From an uncultured Succinatimonas sp. (GTDB taxonomy: Bacteria; Pseudomonadota; Gammaproteobacteria; Enterobacterales; Succinivibrionaceae): a DNA stretch of 6,095 bases. The first letter of the stretch is position 1. Every line of letters starts with the position of its first letter. The DNA lies in assembly GCA_900548485.1 (NCBI GenBank), contig URKL01000113.1, forward strand, positions 1 through 6,095, read 5' to 3'. This document shows, in pieces, positions 1 through 5,474 of the stretch. The notes under the pieces were generated by a model. The model was not told the origin of the DNA. It saw only the letters and a program-made list of their open reading frames with translations, and did not search any database. Made by a program: the position numbers and the translations under genes.

Positions 1-39
1 CACACTACATCCTCGCACTGAAGTACGAGGTTTTGTGTG
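1..39 (+). terminator. Left-edge hairpin, possible terminator of an unseen gene
   Basis: CCTCG at 11-15 pairs with CGAGG at 26-30, and CACAC at 1-5 can pair with GTGTG at 35-39, giving a two-part stem. Four T residues follow the inner stem on the plus strand, so it could end a plus-strand transcript entering from the left. The minus strand has no U-run after the stem, so it is a poor terminator for dctM. The short T-run and the window edge keep confidence low. It could instead be a dispersed extragenic repeat. Confidence 0.35.
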
Positions 40-94
40 CCCAAAATTTGATAAACTAAACCTAAAAAATATATAGATTTAGAAAATAGCTATT

Positions 95-1405
95 TTATTC
101 CATTAAAGACGGCAAAAATAATGACAATGAAGGCACATATGTAACAATAAACAACATAACAAACATTGAAATTAAAAATGGAATAATTTGTTTAATTAAT
201 TTCTCAAGAGAAACATTAGCAACGCCTGTAGCGATAAATAAATTAGCACCTAATGGTGGAGTACAAAAACCAATGGCTAAATTAACTACCAAAATTACAC
301 CAAAGTGAATTGGATCAATACCAACAGCTGTTGCTACAGGTAATAATATTGGAGTTAAGATAATAATCGAAGCAATTGTTTCCATAAACATACCAACAAT
401 CAAGAGCATAATGTTGATAAGGAAAATTACAATAATAGGATTTGAAGATAGCGAGGTAATAAAATTAGCAACTTCTACAGGAACTCTCTCTAATGTCAAA
501 AGTCTTCCAAAAGCTGAAGCCATAACAACCATTACAAGTACAGTTGCTGAGGTCAAACCAGTATTTACAAACACATCCCAAAGCTCTTTAAATTTTAAGT
601 TATTGTAAATAAACATACTTACAAATAAAGCATAAACTACAGCAACGCCTGCAGCTTCAGTTGGGGTAAATACCCCAAGATAAATACCGCCTAAAATAAT
701 GACAGGTACAATTAAAGCCCAAATAGAATGATTCCTTAAAGATTTTTTCTCTGAAATAGTCTTACTCTCGGTTACTACTTGACCTGGAATATTTGATACA
801 TAATTTTCAATAGTAACTTTATTGATAATTATTCTAGAAACGATCATATATCCAATACCAAAAAGTACTCCCGGAATAATTCCAGCTAAAAACAATTCAC
901 CTATAGAAAGATTTGCTGATACGCCATAAATAATAAAAGGAATAGATGGTGGAATCATAACTCCAGTAATTCCTGAAGCTGCAGTTAAAGCCGCAGAGAA
1001 ATCCTTTTTATATCCAGCTTTTTCCATTTCAGGGATCATATTAGATCCAATTGCAGCAACTGTTGCCGGTGAACTTCCGGAAATAGCAGCAAAAAACATG
1101 CTCGCTAAAACATTTACATAAGCAAGTCCTGCTTTAAATTTTCCTACTAAGGTATAAGCTGCACTTACAATTTTTGATGACAATCCTCCGCGTTGCATAA
1201 TTTCACCTGCAAGGACAAACAAAGGAATTGCTACTAAAGGAAAAGAGTCGCCTGCAGTTACAGCACTCTTTGCTAAAAGAGATATATTTGGGGTATTTGG
1301 TATATAGAGAAGAGTTACTAATGAAGCAACACCCAAACAAATTGCCACAGGTGCACCAAGTATTACAAGAATACAAAAAACACCAAATAATGATAAAGAT
1401 ACCAT
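95..1405 (-). CDS. dctM: TRAP transporter large permease subunit, DctM family
   Basis: This is the 436-residue large membrane subunit of a tripartite ATP-independent periplasmic (TRAP) transporter. It carries the substrate through the inner membrane, driven by a cation gradient (Na+ in studied members). Hydrophobic segments fill nearly the whole protein, as expected for a subunit with about 11-12 membrane passes. Family motifs are all in place: FPLVAIPLFVLAGEIM around 55-70, SGSSPATVAAIG at 109-120, GVMIPPSIPFIIYG at 148-161, GVFTPTEAAG at 244-253 and NLAIGFCTPPLG at 375-386. Length is normal and there is no frameshift. The start is supported by AAAAGGAA on the minus strand, overlapping the end of dctQ 11 bases away, so the two are probably co-translated. 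It is last in the operon, and a small AAAATAGCTATTTT palindrome (83-96) overlaps its stop codon. Family assignment is very secure; substrate is unknown. Confidence 0.96.
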   Translation of the reverse strand: MVSLSLFGVFCILVILGAPVAICLGVASLVTLLYIPNTPNISLLAKSAVTAGDSFPLVAIPLFVLAGEIMQRGGLSSKIVSAAYTLVGKFKAGLAYVNVLASMFFAAISGSSPATVAAIGSNMIPEMEKAGYKKDFSAALTAASGITGVMIPPSIPFIIYGVSANLSIGELFLAGIIPGVLFGIGYMIVSRIIINKVTIENYVSNIPGQVVTESKTISEKKSLRNHSIWALIVPVIILGGIYLGVFTPTEAAGVAVVYALFVSMFIYNNLKFKELWDVFVNTGLTSATVLVMVVMASAFGRLLTLERVPVEVANFITSLSSNPIIVIFLINIMLLIVGMFMETIASIIILTPILLPVATAVGIDPIHFGVILVVNLAIGFCTPPLGANLFIATGVANVSLEKLIKQIIPFLISMFVMLFIVTYVPSLSLFLPSLME

Positions 1406-1416
1406 GATTTTTCCTT

Positions 1417-1914
1417 TTATTTTCTTAGGGTTGCTATATCAACAATAATATTTTGAATAAGTCTAAAAGAACTAAAAAAAGCACCGAAAGGTAATGACGC
1501 ATATAACCAGAGCATACTTACATTGCTTCCAAAAAGAGGCCATTTCAAAACAATAGAGGATTGCCTAGATATAATCGGATTTGATATTTGTTCATAGCCA
1601 AAATAAAAAAGATTTAGCATGCACCACAGAACAATGAAATTTACTAAAAGTTCAGCAATTTTTTTATATTTACCAGATAATTTATCGACAAAAACTGTAA
1701 TTGAAATGTGCTTTCTAACTCTAAATCCGTAACTTACACCAACCCAGATAAACCAAATAAAACACCATCTAACAAATTCCTCTGACCAAGTAAGGCTATT
1801 GTGAAACACATAACGCATAATTACTTGGACAAAAACCCATATTGTAATATTTGCCAGAAGAAACACTAAAATAGCTTCTTCAAATCTTTCATTAAGCTTT
1901 TTCAAAATATTCAT
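1417..1914 (-). CDS. dctQ: TRAP transporter small permease subunit, DctQ family
   Basis: This 165-residue protein is the small membrane subunit that partners DctM and helps dock the loaded binding protein. Four hydrophobic segments are visible, roughly residues 13-33, 49-64, 86-106 and 133-153. The DctQ signature runs from about 28 to 69: VFVQVIMRYVF, then LTWSEEFVRW, then a W-rich helix and GFRVRKH. The C-terminal WLYASLPFGAFF (136-147) matches the family's Y-x3-P-x-G helix. The stop lies 11 bases before dctM. Its own ribosome site is weak (only GTAGGT upstream on the minus strand), and it sits just downstream of a strong hairpin that separates it from dctP. QM expression is therefore probably lower than that of the binding protein. 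Family call is secure despite the low conservation typical of DctQ. Confidence 0.93.
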   Translation of the reverse strand: MNILKKLNERFEEAILVFLLANITIWVFVQVIMRYVFHNSLTWSEEFVRWCFIWFIWVGVSYGFRVRKHISITVFVDKLSGKYKKIAELLVNFIVLWCMLNLFYFGYEQISNPIISRQSSIVLKWPLFGSNVSMLWLYASLPFGAFFSSFRLIQNIIVDIATLRK

Positions 1915-1936
1915 TGTTTACCTACAACAATATCTT

Positions 1937-1972
1937 AAAAAAAACAGGAGGAGTTCTCCTCCTGTTTTTTTT
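1937..1972 (-). terminator. Perfect hairpin with U-tract between dctP and dctQ
   Basis: CAGGAGGAG (1945-1953) pairs perfectly with CTCCTCCTG (1956-1964) across a TT loop. It is flanked by eight A (1937-1944) and eight T (1965-1972), so it reads as an intrinsic terminator on both strands. It starts eight bases after the dctP stop codon on the minus strand and ends about 22 bases before the dctQ start. No plus-strand gene ends here, so its working direction is presumably minus. In TRAP and ABC operons such a structure usually lets only part of transcription continue, giving an excess of binding protein over permease; that role is inferred here. Confidence 0.88.
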
Positions 1973-1980
1973 GTAACTAT

Positions 1981-2964
1981 TTATTTTTCAATGAGTTTAA
2001 CTAAATCAGGATCTGCCTTTTTAAGATACTCTTCACGTACAGGAGCTGTTATATCTTGGAAAGCTTTAACTTGACTATCGTTTAATCTAGTTACTGTTAC
2101 ACCATAATCTTCAATAGCTTTAATTTGTGATTCTTCCTCACTCTTAATAACTTCCTGCTGATAATCAATAGCTCGTTTTAAAGCAGATTTCACCAAGTCC
2201 TGATTTTCTGCAGATAGTCCATAGAAGAAATCTGGGTTAGCTAAAACCATATGAGTTGAATAGACGTGACCTGAAAGTGTTAAACACTTTTGTACTTCAT
2301 AGAATCTTGAAGAATAGATGTGACCTAAAGGATTATCTTCTGCATCAACAACTCCTTGTTGTAAGGCAGAATAAACTTCATTAAATGACATAGGAGTTGG
2401 GTTTGCCCCCATAAGACTAAATGCAGCCATATGAGCTTCAACCTGCATTGTTCTCATCTTTACTCCTGAGAGATCTGTAGGTTTTTCAATAGGACATTTA
2501 TTAGAAGTAATATGTCTTATTCCATTTTCCATATATCCCAAACCAACAATTCCGAAAGTTTCTACACGTTTTAATAGAGCATCACCAAATGGACCATATA
2601 AAGCATTTAAGGCATCAGCTCTTCCTTTAAACATATAAGGCAATCCCGGTAGAGAAAAAGCAGGATCCCAACCATCCATAACCTCAACTACAGGGGCTGT
2701 CATATCCACAATACCCTGTTGAACAGCTTCGGTTAACTCTCTATCACCACCAACTTGACCATTAGGATAAATCTCTACAACCAGCTCTCCATTAGATTCT
2801 TTCTTTAAGATTTCTTGAAACTTTACCCAAGCTTTATGCATGTGATAAGTCTCAGCTGCACCATGTCCAACCTTTATAACTGTTTCAGCTTGTGCCATTG
2901 AAGAACAAGACATTACCGCTAAAAAAGTAGCGCTTAAAGCAAAAAGAGATTTAGTTTTTTTCAT
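1981..2964 (-). CDS. dctP: TRAP transporter solute-binding protein, DctP family
   Basis: This 327-residue periplasmic receptor captures the substrate for DctQM. The N-terminus is a Sec signal: MKKTK, a hydrophobic core, then AQA-ET with likely cleavage after residue 26. Cys20 in VMSC resembles a weak lipobox, so a lipoprotein is a less likely alternative. The mature part has the DctP fold marks: the YPNGQVGGDREL region (66-77), ENGIRHITS (146-154), GVKMRT (167-172) and FNEVYSALQQGVVDAEDNP (194-212). Arg171 aligns with the invariant arginine that binds the substrate carboxylate (Arg147 in sialic-acid SiaP). Arg150 and Asn211 fit the second arginine and the pocket asparagine. The ligand is therefore very probably a carboxylic or sugar acid. 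The start is fixed by AAAGGAAG (2970-2977, minus strand), five bases before ATG. It is first in the operon and followed by a terminator hairpin. The exact ligand is not readable. Confidence 0.95.
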   Translation of the reverse strand: MKKTKSLFALSATFLAVMSCSSMAQAETVIKVGHGAAETYHMHKAWVKFQEILKKESNGELVVEIYPNGQVGGDRELTEAVQQGIVDMTAPVVEVMDGWDPAFSLPGLPYMFKGRADALNALYGPFGDALLKRVETFGIVGLGYMENGIRHITSNKCPIEKPTDLSGVKMRTMQVEAHMAAFSLMGANPTPMSFNEVYSALQQGVVDAEDNPLGHIYSSRFYEVQKCLTLSGHVYSTHMVLANPDFFYGLSAENQDLVKSALKRAIDYQQEVIKSEEESQIKAIEDYGVTVTRLNDSQVKAFQDITAPVREEYLKKADPDLVKLIEK

Positions 2965-2999
2965 AATTACTTCCTTTGTTTGATTGCGATTATTAGTAA

Positions 3000-3015
3000 A
3001 ACTAACAGGTTTGTT
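3000..3015. promoter_or_regulatory. Operator-like site 1 (proximal to dctP)
   Basis: AACTAACAGGTTTGTT is an imperfect palindrome (TAAC-AG-GTTT core), lying 36-51 bases upstream of the dctP start. The ten bases ACTAACAGGT recur exactly 32 bases away in site 2, about three helical turns, which places both sites on the same DNA face. Palindrome type and spacing suit a dimeric repressor such as a TetR- or GntR-family protein. The regulator itself is not in the window. Confidence 0.55.
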
Positions 3016-3031
3016 TAGGTATTATTTAATT

Positions 3032-3047
3032 AACTAACAGGTCAGTT
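3032..3047. promoter_or_regulatory. Operator-like site 2 (distal to dctP)
   Basis: AACTAACAGGTCAGTT has complementary outer arms AACT/AGTT and an inner AC/GT pair; 12 of 16 positions are symmetric. It shares ACTAACAGGT with site 1. It overlaps the place where transcription would start from the candidate dctP promoter at 3050-3077, consistent with repression. Confidence 0.6.
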
Positions 3048-3049
3048 TT

Positions 3050-3077
3050 AATATAAAATTAAAGTAAAAACACAAAA
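3050..3077 (-). promoter_or_regulatory. Candidate dctP promoter
   Basis: Read on the minus strand, TATATT at 3055-3050 is a five-of-six match to the -10 box. TTTTGT at 3077-3072 is a weak -35 with 16-base spacing. Predicted transcription start is near 3043, inside operator-like site 2. The AT-rich background produces such matches easily, so this is tentative. Confidence 0.35.
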
Positions 3078-3083
3078 TAAGAT

Positions 3084-3097
3084 CTGATCAAGATCAA
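3084..3097. promoter_or_regulatory. CRP/FNR-family binding site
   Basis: CTGATCAAGATCAA matches the FNR consensus TTGAT-N4-ATCAA at nine of ten positions. Widened by two bases (TCTGA-N6-TCAAA) it also matches the CRP consensus TGTGA-N6-TCACA at eight of ten. The centre at about 3090.5 lies some 47 bases upstream of the candidate dctP start site and 180 bases from the dehydrogenase start codon, so it could activate either arm. Oxygen/redox control (FNR) or carbon control (CRP) cannot be told apart from the site alone. Confidence 0.5.
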
Positions 3098-3124
3098 AAA
3101 ATGGCTTTTTTTATTAATTTTTGC

Positions 3125-3139
3125 AATCAAATATTGATT
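3125..3139. repeat. Short inverted repeat in dehydrogenase upstream region
   Basis: AATCAA (3125-3130) and TTGATT (3134-3139) are inverted around ATA. The half-sites resemble FNR half-sites in the opposite orientation. It lies between the CRP/FNR-like site and the first AT-rich -10-like stretch (TATAAA at 3153). Its function is unknown, and it may be chance in AT-rich DNA. Confidence 0.3.
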
Positions 3140-3203
3140 CTTGTCACATTTTTATAAAAATAAAATTGAAAACTAAAATTTTAGAATTTAAATTTAAAAG
3201 CAA

Positions 3204-3219
3204 ATCTAACATGTTACAA
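3204..3219. promoter_or_regulatory. Operator-like site 3 (proximal to dehydrogenase gene)
   Basis: ATCTAACATGTTACAA contains the perfect ten-base palindrome TAACATGTTA at 3207-3216. It shares CTAACA-N-GT with sites 1 and 2, and a partial copy AACATGTA follows at 3221-3228. It lies about 50-70 bases upstream of the dehydrogenase start, so the same regulator may act on both divergent operons. The similarity is weaker than between sites 1 and 2. Confidence 0.4.
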
Positions 3220-3261
3220 AAACATGTAAAAACTAAAAAAATATCTGCTTTTACACAACGT

Positions 3262-3268
3262 GAGGAAA
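3262..3268 (+). promoter_or_regulatory. Ribosome binding site deciding the dehydrogenase start
   Basis: GAGGAAA ends two bases before the ATG at 3271. It is the only good Shine-Dalgarno match near the 5' end of this reading frame, and it picks ATG 3271 over the TTG at 3121. Confidence 0.8.
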
Positions 3269-3270
3269 TC

Positions 3271-4230
3271 ATGAAAAAGATTGTTGTAATTGAACCTGGT
3301 TACCTTGAGTACAGCTCTGAATTAGAGGTTTTAAAAGAATTTGATCCCTCTATATCCGTAGTAAAACTTGGTACAGTAAAAAGTGAAATTTTAAATGAAG
3401 TAAAAGATGCCGATGCGATTTTAGTTAGAGAAGCTAAAGTTGATAAAGAAATTATCGATGCTGCATTAAATTGCCAGATCATTGTTAGATATGGTGTTGG
3501 TGTAGATAACATTGATCTTGATTATGCAAAAACAAAATCCATCAAAGTTGCTAATGTTCCTGATTACGGCTCTGAAGATGTCGCCGAGCATGCTTTAGCT
3601 TTATTACTTGCTACTTCCAGAAGAATCCCTTCTCGTAATAACGATGTTCATAATGGTATATGGGGCGTTGGTCAAAAAGAAGTAATGCCAAGACTTAGTG
3701 GAAAAATTCTAGGTGTAATTGGCTTTGGTCGTATATCTCAATGTTTTATAAAAAAAGCCTCAGGAATTGGTTTTTCAAAAATTATTGCTTTTGATCCTAT
3801 GTTTAATGAAGAAATTGGCAACAAACTTGGAGTTACACAAGTTTCTTTAGAAGAACTTTGTAAAACAGCTGATTTCATTTCCTTACATGCACCGTTACTT
3901 CCGTCTACAAAAGAGATTATTAATGAAAACACATTATCTCTTATGAAAGAAAATGTGGTTTTAGTCAACACAAGTAGAGGTGGTTTAGTAAATGAAAACG
4001 ACCTTTATCAAGCCTTAGTTGAAAATAAAATTTATGCTGCTGGTTTAGATGTTTTTAATCAAGAGCCAATTGCTAAAGACAATAAATTATTAACTCTTTC
4101 AAATGTAATTACTACAGATCACACGGCCTGGTATACAGCAGAGTCTGTAATCGAATTACAGAAAAAAGCAGCTTTAGAAATTAAACGCGTATTTTTAAAT
4201 CAAGATCCTATGCATTGGGTCAATCAATAA
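3271..4230 (+). CDS. D-2-hydroxyacid dehydrogenase, CtBP-like (SerA superfamily)
   Basis: This 319-residue NAD-dependent cytosolic enzyme would interconvert a 2-hydroxy acid and a 2-oxo acid. From ATG 3271 the protein begins MKKIVVIEPG, the usual first strand of the family. The outer domain includes VRYGVGVDNIDL (72-83). The Rossmann domain shows VIGFGRIS (149-156) and Asp175 at the end of the next strand, the mark of NAD rather than NADP use. The catalytic set is complete: Arg236 in NTSRGG, Glu265 in NQEP and His284 in DHTAWYT. HTAWYTAESVIELQKKAA followed by PMHWVN at the C-terminus is the pattern of the C-terminal-binding-protein (CtBP) subgroup. It is not a full PGDH: there is no C-terminal ACT domain. 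The third position of the GxGxxG loop is Ser156 instead of Gly, a tolerated variation. It is first of two genes, 17 bases ahead of the RraA-like gene and divergent from the TRAP operon, which suggests it oxidises the imported acid. An automatic label of phosphoglycerate dehydrogenase would overstate what is known. Confidence 0.92.
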   Translation: MKKIVVIEPGYLEYSSELEVLKEFDPSISVVKLGTVKSEILNEVKDADAILVREAKVDKEIIDAALNCQIIVRYGVGVDNIDLDYAKTKSIKVANVPDYGSEDVAEHALALLLATSRRIPSRNNDVHNGIWGVGQKEVMPRLSGKILGVIGFGRISQCFIKKASGIGFSKIIAFDPMFNEEIGNKLGVTQVSLEELCKTADFISLHAPLLPSTKEIINENTLSLMKENVVLVNTSRGGLVNENDLYQALVENKIYAAGLDVFNQEPIAKDNKLLTLSNVITTDHTAWYTAESVIELQKKAALEIKRVFLNQDPMHWVNQ

Positions 4231-4234
4231 AACT

Positions 4235-4241
4235 TAAGGAG
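4235..4241 (+). promoter_or_regulatory. Ribosome binding site deciding the RraA-like start
   Basis: TAAGGAG lies six bases before ATG 4248. This strong site excludes the in-frame GTG at 4215, which sits inside the dehydrogenase gene and has no such site. Confidence 0.85.
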
Positions 4242-4247
4242 AATATT

Positions 4248-4904
4248 ATGTATTCAAAAGAAATTATAGAAGGCTATAGATCTATTTTTTCAACAGCTTC
4301 TATTGCTGACGCTTGTGATTTAGTAATTGGCAAAACAACCTTCTTGCCTTTTGAGATCAAAAATCGTGTTAATGAAAAGAAAATTGTTGGCCCAGCAGTT
4401 ACCATTGAAGAGCAAATTTGCTTAGAAAAAGTACCTCCTCAACACGCATTAGATCTTATCGATTCATGTGAGGCAGGAAGTGTCATTGTCATTTCAGGTG
4501 ATGCCTCCCTTCAAGATGTTGCTGTTTGGGGAGGTCTTATGACCGCTGGAGCTGTAGCTAATAAACTTGAAGGTGCTGTATTAAACGGTGGTATGCGTGA
4601 TACCTGTGAAATCAGACGCGATTATGATTTCCCTGTATATGCAAAAACAGTTTCGCCAGGAACCACTCTTGGCAGATTTAAAACAGTTAATGCTAATGTA
4701 CCAGTAAAGTTTGGTGATGTAATTGTATATCCAGATGATCTCATCGTTGGTGATGTTGATGGAGTTGTTTGCGTGCCAAAAGCTTTTGTTGAGCCAGTTC
4801 TTAAAGAAGCCCAATCAATTGATCAAAGAGAACTAGAACAAGCAAAACTCATTATTGCCTCCGGTTCTTTAAAAGAAGGTTTAGCTAAATACGGTCGCAT
4901 TTAA
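4248..4904 (+). CDS. RraA/HMG-aldolase family protein (class II pyruvate aldolase or decarboxylase)
   Basis: This 218-residue protein belongs to the RraA-like family (PF03737), which includes 4-hydroxy-4-methyl-2-oxoglutarate (HMG/CHA) aldolases, oxaloacetate decarboxylases and the RNase E inhibitor RraA. The aldolase signature G-x20-R-D-x2-E is fully present: Gly96 in VWGGLMTAGA, Arg117-Asp118 in NGGMRD, then Glu121. In studied members the arginine binds the 2-oxo acid and the aspartate coordinates the divalent metal. Other family marks are STASIADA (16-23) near the start and GDVDGVVCVP (168-177). The length exceeds that of E. coli RraA and fits the enzymatic members. It follows the dehydrogenase by 17 bases with its own strong ribosome site, so the pair is almost certainly one operon. 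Likely job: cleaving or decarboxylating the 2-oxo acid made by the dehydrogenase. Annotation as a ribonuclease regulator would be a poor guess in this context. Confidence 0.9.
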   Translation: MYSKEIIEGYRSIFSTASIADACDLVIGKTTFLPFEIKNRVNEKKIVGPAVTIEEQICLEKVPPQHALDLIDSCEAGSVIVISGDASLQDVAVWGGLMTAGAVANKLEGAVLNGGMRDTCEIRRDYDFPVYAKTVSPGTTLGRFKTVNANVPVKFGDVIVYPDDLIVGDVDGVVCVPKAFVEPVLKEAQSIDQRELEQAKLIIASGSLKEGLAKYGRI

Positions 4905-4939
4905 CATAATCAGTCAGAAGTCCTACATCTATAAGGAAA

Positions 4940-4967
4940 AGCTACGTTCACTAATATATAAGTAGCT
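4940..4967 (+). repeat. Hairpin downstream of the RraA-like gene
   Basis: AGCTAC (4940-4945) pairs with GTAGCT (4962-4967) around a 16-base AT-rich loop; AGCTTTCT follows. The stem is weak. The same AGCTAC/GTAGCT words recur in the stronger hairpin at 5003-5023, so alternative pairing between the two is possible. Confidence 0.35.
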
Positions 4968-5002
4968 AGCTTTCTAAATTATTAAAACACAACGTTAATG
5001 AT

Positions 5003-5035
5003 AAGGGTAGCTTAGCTACCCTTCCTTATATTGTT
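5003..5035 (+). terminator. Probable terminator of the dehydrogenase/RraA-like operon
   Basis: AAGGGTAGC (5003-5011) pairs perfectly with GCTACCCTT (5015-5023) across a TTA loop. A T-rich but interrupted tail (CCTTATATTGTT) follows. It lies about 100 bases after the stop codon, the first strong hairpin on the plus strand. The imperfect U-tract leaves some doubt about efficiency. Confidence 0.65.
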
Positions 5036-5044
5036 ATATAACAA
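5031..5044. repeat. Perfect 14-base AT palindrome
   Basis: TTGTTATATAACAA is fully self-complementary and directly follows the terminator hairpin, with ATTTTAT after it. It could act as a second weak terminator or be a chance AT palindrome. Confidence 0.35.
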
Positions 5045-5238
5045 ATTTTATAAACCTAAATTCATTAGGCTTGTATATTTATATTAAAAATTACACAAAA
5101 ATATTTTTTTACCACCTAAATTAACAAAACTCATCTGACAACAGCTACGCTTATCTAAAATAAAAATCAAATTCAGGTTCAAAATTTTTAAAAAATCTCT
5201 CCTATCCTAACTCTTTTTTCACTAAAAAAAAGTCATAA

Positions 5239-5253
5239 AAACAGTAACTGTTT
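5239..5253. repeat. Perfect inverted repeat, operator-like
   Basis: AAACAGT and ACTGTTT are perfectly inverted around a single A. The size and symmetry are those of a repressor site, but it is about 300 bases upstream of tpiA with no adjacent gene, and the binding protein is unknown. Confidence 0.4.
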
Positions 5254-5402
5254 GTTGCACTGATATTTTTATAAAAAGAAAGAAATTTACACTATACAGA
5301 AAAAAGATCAGATCAAAACCGCCCCAATATAAAGCAAAATTCATGGTTAATTTTATAATTATTTTTAGATTCAAATATGATTTTTAAGCCTTTTTTTTAA
5401 AA

Positions 5403-5428
5403 TTACAATTTATCAAAAAAAATTGTAA
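5403..5428. repeat. Inverted repeat overlapping the tpiA upstream operator
   Basis: TTACAATTT (5403-5411) and AAATTGTAA (5420-5428) are perfectly inverted around eight bases. The right arm overlaps the first half of the LacI-type site at 5423-5438. It may be a hairpin or a second protein-binding site. Confidence 0.4.
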
Positions 5429-5438
5429 GCGCTTTCAA
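5423..5438. promoter_or_regulatory. LacI-family-type operator upstream of tpiA
   Basis: TTGTAAGCGCTTTCAA is symmetric except for one T/T pair and has the central CG typical of LacI-family sites. Its core TGTAAGCGCTTTCA matches every position of the CcpA cre consensus TGWAANCGNTNWCA. In a gammaproteobacterium the likely reader would be a Cra/FruR-like or other LacI-family sugar regulator. The site is about 120 bases upstream of the tpiA start, which fits control of a glycolytic gene. Confidence 0.6.
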
Positions 5439-5468
5439 AAAAGCTGATCATTATGCTCAGAAATATTG

Positions 5469-5474
5469 TAAAAT
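5469..5474 (+). promoter_or_regulatory. Tentative tpiA -10 box
   Basis: TAAAAT is a five-of-six match to TATAAT, 81 bases before the start codon, with no good -35 at standard spacing. If used, transcription would start near 5481, downstream of the LacI-type operator, which would then lie around -50. Confidence 0.25.

Larger units (their letters stand above)
2965..3270. promoter_or_regulatory. Divergent control region between dctP and the dehydrogenase gene
   Basis: These 306 very AT-rich bases separate the two operons and must hold both promoters. They contain three copies of a TAAC-A(G/T)-GT motif, a CRP/FNR-like palindrome and a smaller inverted repeat. There is no convincing small gene. 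An upstream in-frame TTG at 3121 would extend the dehydrogenase by 50 residues, but that stretch is Lys-rich and low-complexity, lacks a ribosome site, and is treated as untranslated leader. Confidence 0.8.

Noticed and set aside
411..608. Plus-strand open frame inside dctM, and similar opposite-strand frames in the dehydrogenase, RraA-like and tpiA genes
   Set aside because: They overlap strongly supported genes, have no family resemblance and no ribosome sites; they are chance open frames in AT-rich DNA.
2905..2907. Lipoprotein reading of DctP with Cys20 as the lipid anchor
   Set aside because: VMSC is a weak lipobox, and the AQA-ET site six residues later is a standard signal peptidase I site usual for gram-negative DctP.
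3121..3270. 50-residue N-terminal extension of the dehydrogenase from a TTG start
   Set aside because: No ribosome site, Lys-rich low-complexity sequence, and it would cover the likely promoter and operator-like site 3. ATG 3271 has GAGGAAA and begins at the family's normal first strand.
4215..4247. Upstream GTG start for the RraA-like gene
   Set aside because: It lies inside the dehydrogenase gene without a ribosome site, whereas ATG 4248 has TAAGGAG at ideal spacing.
5301..5320. AGATCAGATCAAAA near 5306 as a second CRP/FNR site
   Set aside because: It shares GATC words with the 3084 site, but the half-site spacing fits neither consensus.
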